DNA from: Mycobacterium sp. ACS4331
Lineage (GTDB): Bacteria > Actinomycetota > Actinomycetes > Mycobacteriales > Mycobacteriaceae
Assembly (NCBI RefSeq): GCF_001667265.1
Contig: NZ_LZHW01000113.1
Location: 26,978 to 90,977 of the forward strand
Length of the DNA stretch: 64,000 nucleotides
Direction: 5' to 3'
Of this stretch, positions 51,863 to 60,654 are shown piece after piece. A model generated the notes under the pieces. It made no database searches. It saw nothing but the letters and a program-made list of their open reading frames with translations, and was not told where the DNA came from. The position numbers were made by a program, and so were the translations under genes. How positions within the stretch are numbered: position 1 is the first letter of the stretch; each line of letters begins with the position of its first letter.

Positions 51863-53139
51863 ACGTGGTCGAACCGGTCGCAGCGGCCGTACTGCGCGCG
51901 GTCTCCAGCGCACGCTCACGCAGGCTGCTGCTGTCGTGTGTCGGCCAACTGGTGCTGGTCGCCGTCGGCGTGTCCTACCTGTCGTTCGGGGCCCTACGGT
52001 TCAACCCCTTCGCCGAGCAGATGACCGTGCAGGTGCAGTTGGCCGAGTCCGGTGGGCTGCTGGCCAGCCAGGACGTCACCGTGCGCGGCATCCCGGTCGG
52101 GCGGGTGCAGTCGGTGGAACTGGCCGGTGACGACGTGCTCGTGACCGCTCGTCTCGACGGCGACCTGCGAATCCCTTTGCGCGACACGGTCGTCCGTGTC
52201 TCCGGCCTGTCACCGGCCGGCGAGCAGTACCTGGACTTCACACCGACCGCCACCACGGGCCCGTTCATAGGCGACGGCACCGTCATCGACCGCGGTCAGA
52301 CCGAGACCCCGATTCCGCTCTGGCGCCTGCTGACCGATATCGACGGCGTGCTCGCCCAGGCCGACCCGGCGCAGATCCGCTCCGTCATCGACGAGCTCGG
52401 AGTCAGCGAGCAGGGCCCGGAGAAACTGCGCGAACTGTTCAACGGCGCACAGCTTCTGCTGTCCACGCTCGACGGCGTACTGCCCCAGACCATGACGCTG
52501 CTGCGCAGCAGTCGCACGGTGTTCCGCATCCTCGACGACTCCTCGGCGGGCCTGGCGGCCCTGTCGGACAACCTGTCCGGATCGCTGAGCGGCATCGCCG
52601 GGAAGGACGGCGGCGTCCGGCACCTGCTGGACCAGACGCCGGAGGTGCTGGCCAGCCTTGACCGCGTCATCGCCGACAACTCTCCGACGATGGTTCAACT
52701 GCTGGGCGATCTCACCACGGTCGCCGAACTGTCGATGGTGCGGGTGCCCGCATTGGACCGGATGTTCAACGACGAGCGCAAACCCCTGCTCGACGGTGTC
52801 AGGTCGCTCATGCACGACGGTTCGATCTGGGCGATCGCCGACATCTATCCGCGCTACGTCTGCGACTATCCGCACCGCCGGGACGTGCCGTTCGTCCCGA
52901 ACTACCCGGAACCGTTCATGTACACCTACTGCCAGAACGACGATCCCGGCGTGCTGATCCGCGGCGCCCGCAACGCCCCGCGGCCACCCGGTGACGACAC
53001 CGCCGCTCCCCCACCGGGACTCGACGTGCACCGACGCACCGACCCCACCCCGATCACCGACCACACCATCGACCTGCCCTACGGCGGTCCGGCACTGCCG
53101 CCGGAGTCCCAGCCCATCCGCCAGGGCACCCGTTACTGA
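51859..53139 (+). CDS. mceF: Mce protein F
   Basis: 426 residues from a GTG overlapping the mceE stop. N-terminal helix LVLVAVGVSYLSFGALRF, MCE motif VQLAESGGLLASQDVTVRGIPVGRV, helical domain, and a C-terminal extension rich in Pro and Arg after a segment with cysteines (YVCDYPHRRDV, MYTYCQNDDPG). This completes yrbEA-yrbEB-mceA-F, a full transporter set. No mas/mam accessory genes follow. Confidence 0.92.
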   Translation: MNVVEPVAAAVLRAVSSARSRRLLLSCVGQLVLVAVGVSYLSFGALRFNPFAEQMTVQVQLAESGGLLASQDVTVRGIPVGRVQSVELAGDDVLVTARLDGDLRIPLRDTVVRVSGLSPAGEQYLDFTPTATTGPFIGDGTVIDRGQTETPIPLWRLLTDIDGVLAQADPAQIRSVIDELGVSEQGPEKLRELFNGAQLLLSTLDGVLPQTMTLLRSSRTVFRILDDSSAGLAALSDNLSGSLSGIAGKDGGVRHLLDQTPEVLASLDRVIADNSPTMVQLLGDLTTVAELSMVRVPALDRMFNDERKPLLDGVRSLMHDGSIWAIADIYPRYVCDYPHRRDVPFVPNYPEPFMYTYCQNDDPGVLIRGARNAPRPPGDDTAAPPPGLDVHRRTDPTPITDHTIDLPYGGPALPPESQPIRQGTRY

Positions 53140-53152
53140 CGAAGGAGCCGTG

Positions 53153-53794
53153 ATGCTGCTCGACGATCTGCTGATGCGTTCGATGCTCAAACGCGTCGGC
53201 GACCTGCCGGAGTTCGTCTTCCTGCCGATGCTGCGTCTGGTCGCCGACGACCGGGAGGCGGTGGAGGCCGGCTGGTCCGCGGTGAGTGCGCAGCGCCGGC
53301 GCGGGCCGCTGTTCGAGTCGCCGCGGAGGGGGTGGGAGCGCCGCTACGGGCAGTTCGTCCGCGAACTCGAGTTCGTCAGCACCGAACTGCTCAGGGTGCT
53401 GCCCGCATCCGCGGTCGAGGAGTTGATCTCCGAGGCGGTGTCGCAGCGTTTGAAGCGGTGGCTGCGTTTCATGCTGCCGATGTTCGGCGCCGTGAAGGTC
53501 CTGCCCGAGTCGCTCTATCCGCAGGTGATGGATGCCGGTGTGCAGTTCGCGACCTTCCTCGTCGGCCCGATCCGCCGGGTGGATGAAGAACCCGACGGCA
53601 CTCTCGTCTACGACATTCCCGAATGCGCGATGCACACCACGGCGGGCACCGGTGCCGCACAACCGAACTCGTGCCTGATGGGCTGCAAGGCCGCGTGTGA
53701 GAAGGTCTTCCCGGCCTCGTCGGTGATGCCCCTTGAGTTCGATCCGCACCTGCCCGGGCTGTCGTGCACGCTGCGCGTCCGCAAGTCCGCCTGA
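53153..53794 (+). CDS. Unknown Cys-rich protein between mceF and carotenoid oxygenase 2
   Basis: 213 residues, with a good RBS (GAAGGAG) 13 bases after the mceF stop. The first 110 residues are helical, with the basic segment SVVE-free run SAVSAQRRRGPLFESPRRG. The C-terminal third holds at least five cysteines (PECAMHTTAG, PNSCLMGCKAACEKVF, GLSCTLRV), a spacing that could bind an Fe-S cluster or metal. No signal peptide is visible. I do not recognise the family. Position suggests a role in the same pathway as the importer and oxygenases. Confidence 0.85.
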   Translation: MLLDDLLMRSMLKRVGDLPEFVFLPMLRLVADDREAVEAGWSAVSAQRRRGPLFESPRRGWERRYGQFVRELEFVSTELLRVLPASAVEELISEAVSQRLKRWLRFMLPMFGAVKVLPESLYPQVMDAGVQFATFLVGPIRRVDEEPDGTLVYDIPECAMHTTAGTGAAQPNSCLMGCKAACEKVFPASSVMPLEFDPHLPGLSCTLRVRKSA

Positions 53795-53822
53795 CTGTCC
53801 AGCTTTCGATCGGAGGCCATCC

Positions 53823-55283
53823 ATGACCAGCCCCACCGCCGACAGCATCTCGGCATACACACCCCTCTACGACGAGTTCGACTACGTCATCGACGACGTC
53901 GACGGAGCCCTGCCCGAGGAGCTCCGCGGCACGTTGTACCGCAACGGCCCGGGCAAGCTCGAGGCCGGCGGCACCCCGCTGGGGCACCTGTTCGACGGCG
54001 ACGGGATGCTGTCGATGTTCGCGATGTCGGACGGTCAGGTGCACTTCCGCAATCGCTATGTGCAGACCCGGCACTACCAGAAGTCGATCATCTCCGAGGG
54101 CGCCCCGTTCCGCGCGCTGGGCACCATGCGGCCCGGTGGGCTGCTGGCCAACGCGCTGAGGTTCCCCGCGAACGTCGCCAACACCAGCGTGATCATGCAC
54201 GCCGGAAAGCTGTTGGCGTGCTGGGAGGGTGGACGGCCGACGCGGTTGGATCCCGACAACCTGCGCACCATGGGCGAGCACGACTTCGGCGGCGAACTCA
54301 AATGGCTGGGTGCGTTCTCGGCCCACCCGAAGTGGGATCCCGAGACCGGGGAGATGTTCAACTTCGGGATGGCGATGATGCCGGTGCCGAAGCTGATCTG
54401 CTACCGCGTGGACCGGCAGGGCAGGATGAAACGGCTGGGCAGCCTGCGGCTTCCGGGTCCGATGTTCAACCACGATGTCGGACTCACCGAGCGCTACATG
54501 GTGTTCGTGATTCCGCCGCTGGTGTTCCCGCTGGCGAAGTTCTTCGGGGCGGCGTTCGGTCTGCGCAACTACATGGACGCACTGGAGTACGACGCGTCCA
54601 TGGGCACGACGATCGGGTTGGTGCCCCGCGACGGCGGAAAGCCATTGGTGTTCCACACCGATCCGCTGCTGCACCTGCACCTGTCCAATGCGTACGAGGA
54701 TGGGGACGACACCGTCGTCGAGCTGCTCAACTACCACGCCACGTGGGAGCAGCTGAACGGCCAACTGTCAGCCGTCGAGAGCCTGGCCGACACCGCGACG
54801 ATGCCCTACGGCGGTCATCCCACCCGGGTGCGCATCTCCCGGTCCGGTCGCATCACGATCGACGAGTCCAGTGGCCTGCAGGGCGAGTTCCCGTCGATCA
54901 ACGTCCAACACATGTCCAGGCGCAACCGCTACACGTACCTGACCGCGGGCCTCGACGGCAGTGCGTTCCCGAACTCGGTCGCCAAGGTCGACGACGACAC
55001 CGGCACCGAGACGACATACCGTCTTCCCGACGGGCATCTGCCCCATGAGGCGGTGTTCGCGGCGCGTCCGGGCGGTGTCGCCGAGGATGACGGGTGGCTG
55101 CTGATGCCCGTCGTCGACGGCGTGGGCAACATCGCGAACCTGAGCATCCTGGACGCCCGCGACATCGAGGCTGGACCCGTGTACGTCGGCAGGCTGCGGC
55201 ACCACCTGCCGTTGACGTTCCACGGGTGCTACACGCCGCGCGTCGCTCGTCCGCAGTCGGTCAGGCAACCGGTGCGGGGATGA
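53823..55283 (+). CDS. Carotenoid cleavage oxygenase-family protein 2
   Basis: 486 residues from the ATG at 53823 after GGAGG. The four iron histidines are His168 (FSAHPKWD), His217 (MFNHDVGLTERY), His286 (LLHLHLSNAYEDGD) and His467 (LTFHGCYTP). HLFDGDGMLSMFAMSDG is the family marker. It differs clearly from oxygenase 1, so the cluster has two distinct members. It is last in the P450-mce operon direction, and its 3' end overlaps the converging DUF3298 gene by 23 bases. Confidence 0.93.
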   Translation: MTSPTADSISAYTPLYDEFDYVIDDVDGALPEELRGTLYRNGPGKLEAGGTPLGHLFDGDGMLSMFAMSDGQVHFRNRYVQTRHYQKSIISEGAPFRALGTMRPGGLLANALRFPANVANTSVIMHAGKLLACWEGGRPTRLDPDNLRTMGEHDFGGELKWLGAFSAHPKWDPETGEMFNFGMAMMPVPKLICYRVDRQGRMKRLGSLRLPGPMFNHDVGLTERYMVFVIPPLVFPLAKFFGAAFGLRNYMDALEYDASMGTTIGLVPRDGGKPLVFHTDPLLHLHLSNAYEDGDDTVVELLNYHATWEQLNGQLSAVESLADTATMPYGGHPTRVRISRSGRITIDESSGLQGEFPSINVQHMSRRNRYTYLTAGLDGSAFPNSVAKVDDDTGTETTYRLPDGHLPHEAVFAARPGGVAEDDGWLLMPVVDGVGNIANLSILDARDIEAGPVYVGRLRHHLPLTFHGCYTPRVARPQSVRQPVRG

Positions 55284-55956
55284 GGCGCGCGAACACCGGT
55301 GCGATCAGGTCCGCGATCGCCGCCCCCGGGACGCTGACGACGGTGACGCCACGGCCGAACTGACCGTGCGGGATGTGCAGGTCGATGCCATCGGCCGTAG
55401 GCAGCCAATACCGGAAGTTGTCGTCGACCGGCGCGACCTCGCTGCCCCACTGCCGACCGGGCATCGCGGCCCGAGTCAGTGCGGAGAGCCGATTCAGCCC
55501 GGCCTGCTTGTCGATGAACAGATTGTCCCAACTGAGCAGAATTCCGCTGCGATTGTCGAATACTCGGGTGGCGACAGTTTCGATCGGCATATTCGGCAGA
55601 TCCGTGTCGTAAATTCCGGTGAACAATGCGGAAACGGTCATCGGCGCGAATTGCAGTGTTCCCTCGATGTTGAGCGTCCAGGGATGGGTTTTGGTGGCAC
55701 TCGGTTCGTAGGTCGCAACCTGCCCGCGCGCCTCTGCGTCGATGACCTCGTTGATGCGATCGGCGATGACGGGGTCACCGCCGACGACTCGCTGGTAGTC
55801 AACTCGCCAGTTGCCCAGCATATCTGGGCTGCGGCCCGCGATGAAGGCCGGCGCCGCCGCGTAGCCCGGGTCCACCCCTGCGGGTTCGGCGGCGGCGGGT
55901 GCCGCGCCCCACAGGAGCGCGCCCAGAAGAATTGTTGAGGCGATGATTCGCGACAT
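55261..55956 (-). CDS. Secreted DUF3298/RsiV-like protein (TB22.2/MPT64-like)
   Basis: 231 residues from the ATG at 55956. Sec signal peptide MSRIIASTILLGALLWGAAP ending near AAAEP, then a mature domain with LNIEGTLQFAPMTVSALFTG and GILLSWDNLFIDKQAGLNRL, matching DUF3298-type proteins such as mycobacterial TB22.2 and MPT64. An upstream in-frame ATG six codons earlier (55974) is possible. The function is unknown. It is convergent with oxygenase 2 and overlaps its end by 23 bases. Confidence 0.85.
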   Translation of the reverse strand: MSRIIASTILLGALLWGAAPAAAEPAGVDPGYAAAPAFIAGRSPDMLGNWRVDYQRVVGGDPVIADRINEVIDAEARGQVATYEPSATKTHPWTLNIEGTLQFAPMTVSALFTGIYDTDLPNMPIETVATRVFDNRSGILLSWDNLFIDKQAGLNRLSALTRAAMPGRQWGSEVAPVDDNFRYWLPTADGIDLHIPHGQFGRGVTVVSVPGAAIADLIAPVFARLIPAPVA

Positions 55957-56114
55957 GTCCCACCCTTTTCTCACTGGAATTCAATGTATCGTCTTGGGTG
56001 GTGAAATTGGAGCGTTCGGGCGTTTGGGTGACCGCACCTTCGTCCGCGACACTTAAACCATTGCAATGACTCGGCGGGGTTCCCCGAACACCCCAAGCAG
56101 AACCCCGGGGTGCT

Positions 56115-56139
56115 CCAACCAACTGGTTGGTGGTAGAAC
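56115..56139 (+). promoter_or_regulatory. TetR-type palindrome and possible leaderless promoter for the LLM gene
   Basis: CCAACCA-AC-TGGTTGG (56115-56130) is a perfect palindrome with 7-base arms, the kind bound by TetR regulators of mycobacterial catabolic genes. Five bases on, TAGAAC at 56134-56139 resembles a -10 six bases before the ATG at 56146, which suits a leaderless mRNA. No RBS is seen between. The 189 bases between the DUF3298 and LLM starts hold no other structure I can name. Confidence 0.55.
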
Positions 56140-56145
56140 CTTCCT

Positions 56146-57186
56146 ATGCGCACTGGAATCTTCCTGGGCTATGCCGGCGGCTTCCGCGAGGCGGCCGAGC
56201 AGGTCGTGGAGTTGGAGAAGGTCGGCATCGACCTCGTACTGGTGGCCGAGGCCTACTCCTTCGACGCCATCAGCCAACTGGGCTATCTGGCCGCCAAGAC
56301 GTCGACCATCGAACTCGGCACGGGCGTGGTGCCCATCTACACCCGAACCCCCAGCCTGCTCGCCATGACCGCCGCGGGCGTCGACTACGTGTCCGACGGC
56401 CGCATGCGCCTCGGTATCGGCACGTCGGGCCCGCAGGTGGTGGAGGGCTTCCACGGGCTGCCGTTCGACGCCCCGATGGGGCGCACGCGCGAGGTCGTGG
56501 AGATCTGCCGTCAGGTCTGGCGCCGCGAGCGCGTCAACTTCAACGGCAAGCACTACCAACTTCCCCTGCCCGCCGGTGAGGGAACGGGCCTGGGCAAGTC
56601 GCTCAAGCTCATCAACCACCCTGTCCGCGAACGCATCCCGATCCACATCGCCGCGCTGGGCCCCAAGAATGTGGAGCTGACCGCCGAGATCGCCGAAGGC
56701 TGGCAGCCCGTGTTCTTCATGCCCGAGAAGGCCGATGAGGTGTGGGGCGACTCCCTGCGGGCCGGCTTCGCCAAACGCGACCCCGCACTCGGTGATCTCG
56801 ACGTGATGGTGTCGGCCAGCCTTGCCATCGGCGACGACGTCGAGGACCGGTTGGAGTGGGCCAAACCCCAACTGGCGCTGTACCTCGGCGGCATGGGGGC
56901 GCGCGGCAAGAACTTCTACCACGCATTGGCCACCCGGTACGGCTTCGGGGAAGCCGCCGACCACATCCAGGATCTGTACCTGGCCGGCAAGAAGCAGGAG
57001 GCCGTCGCGGCCGTGCCGGACGAACTGGTCCGCGCGACGTCGCTGATCGGCCCGGCGGGCTACGTCAAGGAACGCCTGGCGGCCTTCGCCGAAGCGGGGG
57101 TCACCACGATGCTGACGCATCCGCTGGGTGTGGACACCGCCGAGGTGGTCCGCTTCAGCGAGCAGTTGGTGGAACTGGTGCACTGA
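56146..57186 (+). CDS. LLM-class, probably F420-dependent oxidoreductase
   Basis: 346 residues. Luciferase-like monooxygenase family: MRTGIFLGYAGGFREAAEQV start, then IELGTGVVPIYTRTPSLLAM and GRMRLGIGTSGPQVVEGFHG, which match mycobacterial F420-dependent enzymes such as Rv3520c (from memory). It could carry out a reduction or oxidation at a carbonyl or C=C. Rightmost gene of the accessory block, nine bases from the converging Rv3439c-like stop. Separate promoter, so possibly a pathway gene controlled by its own TetR site. Confidence 0.9.
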   Translation: MRTGIFLGYAGGFREAAEQVVELEKVGIDLVLVAEAYSFDAISQLGYLAAKTSTIELGTGVVPIYTRTPSLLAMTAAGVDYVSDGRMRLGIGTSGPQVVEGFHGLPFDAPMGRTREVVEICRQVWRRERVNFNGKHYQLPLPAGEGTGLGKSLKLINHPVRERIPIHIAALGPKNVELTAEIAEGWQPVFFMPEKADEVWGDSLRAGFAKRDPALGDLDVMVSASLAIGDDVEDRLEWAKPQLALYLGGMGARGKNFYHALATRYGFGEAADHIQDLYLAGKKQEAVAAVPDELVRATSLIGPAGYVKERLAAFAEAGVTTMLTHPLGVDTAEVVRFSEQLVELVH

Positions 57187-57195
57187 GCCTGGGAC

Positions 57196-58410
57196 TCACT
57201 GACCCACCTGCGGGAGTTCGTCGGCGGCCATCTCGCAGGGGGTGGCGGGCGCCGGCTCAGGGCAGTCCGGGGCCGACGGAGCCGCGGGAACCGCCACTGG
57301 GGGTTCGGGCACGGGTTCGGGTTCTGTCGGAGGCACGGGTTCGGGTTCCCCCGGGTCTGGCTCTGCCGAGTTTGGCTCTGCTTCTGGTTCTGACTCCTCC
57401 TCGGGCCCGTCGTCAGCAGCTTCCGGTTCAGCGTCGTCATCTGGCAGGGCTTCATCGGATTCGAGGCCGTGCTCAGACGGCGACGCCGGTTCGGCCGGGT
57501 CCACATCCGGCTGGCCGAGCCGGGACGAATCAGCCAATCCGCCCAGTTCGGGCAGCGTGAGGGGTGCTGCCGGAGCAGGCGCGGCGGCCGGCGCCTCGGG
57601 TAACGGTGTGGCTGCGGGGGTGGCGGCGACCGGCTCGGGCATCGGGGCAGCCGCCGCAGCAGGCCTGGCCACGGGAGCCGCGGGAAGTCCCACCGGGACC
57701 ATACGAGTGCCGAGATCGGCACGCGGCCCAAGATCACCCGGGATCTCGAACTGCACTCGCCCAGCGGACCGGACGCCATCCAGCGCTGTGCGATAGGCGG
57801 CTCGCACCGCGGCGGTCGCCGACCGCATGTCCCCCACCCACTGCTGACCGATGACGGTGTCGACGAACGGCCGCACATGCTGATCCACGATGGCCACCGT
57901 CGCCTCGTCGACGTCCCCGGCGAGCACGGCGCGAGCCGCGGGCAGCCAACTCTGCGGCTGCGCAGCCCGTGCGGCGGTGGCCGTCGCGGCGACCCTGCCG
58001 TCGACCGCACGCCACAACTCCTCGCACAGGGCCGCACAGACCACCGCCGCGTCCCGCCATGCGGTCGCCACCAGTTGCGCTGCCGCACAGTGCCGTTGGA
58101 GGAAGTCCACGCTCGAGTCGGCACCGAACCCGGTCCACCCGGCCGCGAGCGCCGCGGGTTGCCGCTCCGTCAGGGCCATCGCCTCACGCAGCCCTGTGGC
58201 ACCGTCCCGCAGCGCGGCGCAGTCGGCGTCGAGGGCGGCAAGATCCAAACCGTCCTCGGTGGAATACAGTTCGCGAACCTGACCGGGGTGCACGGTCAAC
58301 TCGGGGTGGCTGTACCCGCGCATGCGGCACGCCCACACATAGGTCGAGAAGTCCTCCACCGCGGGCAGACCCTCGAACAGTCGGGCCGCGACGCCGTATC
58401 GAGAAGCCAC
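57196..58410 (-). CDS. Ala/Pro-rich ESX-secretion-like protein (Rv3439c-like)
   Basis: 404 residues. The first 230 are helical and include WTGFGADSSVDFLQRH, the WxG turn of the WXG100/Esp helix-hairpin fold. The last 170 are low-complexity Ala/Pro then Glu/Pro/Asp (runs such as SEPEAEPNSAEPDPGEPEP). M. tuberculosis Rv3439c, an Ala- and Pro-rich protein in the same place, is the likely counterpart. Its partner is the small protein encoded just upstream (3 bases apart). Secretion is inferred from the fold only. Confidence 0.85.
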   Translation of the reverse strand: MASRYGVAARLFEGLPAVEDFSTYVWACRMRGYSHPELTVHPGQVRELYSTEDGLDLAALDADCAALRDGATGLREAMALTERQPAALAAGWTGFGADSSVDFLQRHCAAAQLVATAWRDAAVVCAALCEELWRAVDGRVAATATAARAAQPQSWLPAARAVLAGDVDEATVAIVDQHVRPFVDTVIGQQWVGDMRSATAAVRAAYRTALDGVRSAGRVQFEIPGDLGPRADLGTRMVPVGLPAAPVARPAAAAAPMPEPVAATPAATPLPEAPAAAPAPAAPLTLPELGGLADSSRLGQPDVDPAEPASPSEHGLESDEALPDDDAEPEAADDGPEEESEPEAEPNSAEPDPGEPEPVPPTEPEPVPEPPVAVPAAPSAPDCPEPAPATPCEMAADELPQVGQ

Positions 58411-58413
58411 GAC

Positions 58414-58725
58414 TCAACCGAGGGCCGCGGCCGCGAAGCGATCGGCCTCGCGATACCGGGCGAGACCCGTGTGCAGGCTCATGGCGACCTCGTCCGCCGC
58501 GCGTGCCCAGAGGACGCAGTCAGCGATCAGGTGGTCCAGCGCGCGCCGCCAGGCGTCGCCGTCGGCACTGTGCGCACGACCCGCGCTGCCACCACCGAAC
58601 CGCAATGGGCACTGCGCCGCCCGCGAAACCGTGCGCGCCAGACCCTCGAAGTCCTCGGCCACCGCGCGCAGCGCAGCCTGATCCGCCCGCACGTCCTGTT
58701 GTCCCATGTCTGTCAGACGGGACAA
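58414..58725 (-). CDS. WXG100-like small protein (Rv3440c-like)
   Basis: 103 residues, all-helical: DQAALRAVAEDFEGLARTVS and YREADRFAAAALG with no Trp-x-Gly but a similar hairpin length. It matches in length and place Rv3440c of M. tuberculosis (103 residues, from memory). Likely forms a pair with the downstream Ala/Pro-rich protein. It lies 22 bases downstream of glmM on the same strand, so it is probably transcribed with glmM. Confidence 0.85.
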   Translation of the reverse strand: MSRLTDMGQQDVRADQAALRAVAEDFEGLARTVSRAAQCPLRFGGGSAGRAHSADGDAWRRALDHLIADCVLWARAADEVAMSLHTGLARYREADRFAAAALG

Positions 58726-58747
58726 CCGGCGATCCGGTTCCGCGGAT

Positions 58748-60085
58748 CTACTGCTGCCTGCTGACCGCCTCGGCCACGCGTGCTGCCACCAGACTCGCGG
58801 TGTCTTCGTCGGCGGCCTCCACCATGACGCGCACCAACTGCTCAGTTCCCGACGGCCGCAACAGGATCCGACCGGTGTCGCCGAGTTCGACCTCGGCCTC
58901 CCGGACGGCTGTCTGCACCTCGGGCGCCTGCGCCACGGTGGCCTTGTCCGAGACCGCGACGTTGATCAACACCTGCGGAAGTGTGCGCATCGTCGCGACC
59001 AGGTCGCTCAGCGGCCGGCCGGTCTGGGCCATCCGGGACATCAACCGCAGGCCCGTGACGATGCCGTCGCCGGTGGTGCCGAACGCGGGGAGCACGATGT
59101 GCCCGGACTGCTCACCGCCCAGGGTGAACTCTCCGGCACGCAGCTCCTCCAGCACGTAGCGGTCGCCGACCGCCGTGGTGCGGACGGCGATACCGGCCTC
59201 CCGCATCGCCAGGTGCAGACCCAGGTTGCTCATCACGGTGGCGACCAGGGTGTTCGACGCCAGCTCGTCGGCCTCCTGCATGGCCAGCGCGAGCACCACC
59301 ATGATCGCGTCACCGTCGATCACCGCACCGGTGGCGTCGACGGCCAGGCACCGATCGGCGTCGCCGTCGTGGGCCAGGCCCAGATCGGCGCCGTGTGCGA
59401 GCACCGCGGCCCGCAGCCCGTCCAGATGCGTGGAGCCGCAGCCGTCGTTGATGTTGAGCCCGTCCGGGGCGGCATTGATGGCCACCACCGTCGCGCCCGC
59501 GGCGCGATAGGCGCTGGGTGCGGCGGCGGACGCCGCGCCGTTGGCGCAGTCGACGACGACGGTCAGGCCGTCCAGTCGGGTGGTCGCGGCCTTGGCCACA
59601 TGACGCAGATAGCGTTCCAGGGCGTCCTGGGCGTCGACGATCCGGCCGATGCCGGCCCCGACGGGGCGCTCCCCCGGGCCCGCCGCCACGAGTTCCTCGA
59701 TGCGGTCCTCGGTGTCGTCATCGAGTTTGTGGCCACCGGGGCCGAAGATCTTGATGCCGTTGTCCGGCATCGGGTTGTGCGACGCGGAGATCATCACGCC
59801 GAAATCGGCGTCATAGGCGTTCGTCAGGTAGGCCACCGCCGGGGTGGGCAGCACACCGACACGAAGGGCGTCGACACCTTCGCTGGTCAGACCCGCGATC
59901 ACCGCGGTCTCGAGCATCTCGCCGCTGGCCCGGGGGTCTCGCCCCACCACGGCCACGCGGCGCCGAGCGGGGCCGCTTCGGGCCAGTCGCCGTGCCGCGG
60001 CAGAGCCCAACGCGAGTGCCAGTTCGGCAGTCAGATCGCGGTTGGCGAGTCCTCGGACACCGTCGGTGCCGAACAGTCGACCCAT
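58748..60085 (-). CDS. glmM: Phosphoglucosamine mutase
   Basis: 445 residues from MGRLFGTDGVRGLAN (ATG at 60085). It converts glucosamine-6-P to glucosamine-1-P, the next step after GlmS. The phosphoserine loop is GVMISASHNPMPDNGIKIFG, the metal loop is AHDGDADRCLAVD, sugar-binding GGEQSGHIV, and phosphate-binding RPSGTEQLVRVM. An upstream ATG at 60136 lies in the rpsI terminator hairpin region and was rejected. Confidence 0.97.
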   Translation of the reverse strand: MGRLFGTDGVRGLANRDLTAELALALGSAAARRLARSGPARRRVAVVGRDPRASGEMLETAVIAGLTSEGVDALRVGVLPTPAVAYLTNAYDADFGVMISASHNPMPDNGIKIFGPGGHKLDDDTEDRIEELVAAGPGERPVGAGIGRIVDAQDALERYLRHVAKAATTRLDGLTVVVDCANGAASAAAPSAYRAAGATVVAINAAPDGLNINDGCGSTHLDGLRAAVLAHGADLGLAHDGDADRCLAVDATGAVIDGDAIMVVLALAMQEADELASNTLVATVMSNLGLHLAMREAGIAVRTTAVGDRYVLEELRAGEFTLGGEQSGHIVLPAFGTTGDGIVTGLRLMSRMAQTGRPLSDLVATMRTLPQVLINVAVSDKATVAQAPEVQTAVREAEVELGDTGRILLRPSGTEQLVRVMVEAADEDTASLVAARVAEAVSRQQ

Positions 60086-60110
60086 GCGCACCTCTCCATG
60101 AAACGCCGGA

Positions 60111-60143
60111 GGCGGGCGTGTCGAAGAGTGCGACACGCCCGCC
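60111..60143 (-). terminator. Intrinsic-type hairpin after rpsI
   Basis: GGCGGGCGTGTCG (60111-60123) and CGACACGCCCGCC (60131-60143) form a perfect 13-base-pair stem with a 7-base loop. It begins 16 bases after the rpsI stop on the minus strand. There is no U-tract, as is common for mycobacterial terminators. It separates the ribosomal operon from glmM. Confidence 0.75.
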
Positions 60144-60159
60144 CCACGAACAGCAACGA

Positions 60160-60650
<491 letters not shown>

Positions 60651-60654
<4 letters not shown>

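Larger units (their letters stand above)
12001..57186. other. Accessory catabolic island (about 45 kb) between Rv3438-like and Rv3439c-like genes
   Basis: In M. tuberculosis the homologues of the two flanking genes are adjacent and convergent (Rv3438, Rv3439c; recalled, not searched). Here they are separated by about 45 kb of catabolic, transport and regulatory genes. On the left the island gene and Rv3438-like gene share stop-codon bases; on the right nine bases separate the stops. No tRNA, integrase, transposase or flanking direct repeat is seen, and codon use looks like the host's. Gain in this lineage or loss in slow growers are both possible. Confidence 0.6.

Noticed and set aside
56053..57183. 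376-residue minus-strand frame opposite the LLM gene
   Set aside because: Antisense shadow; the plus-strand gene has clear family motifs and a start close to a promoter.
12001..57186. Prophage or integrative element
   Set aside because: No integrase, phage structural, conjugation or replication genes and no tRNA attachment site were found within the island.
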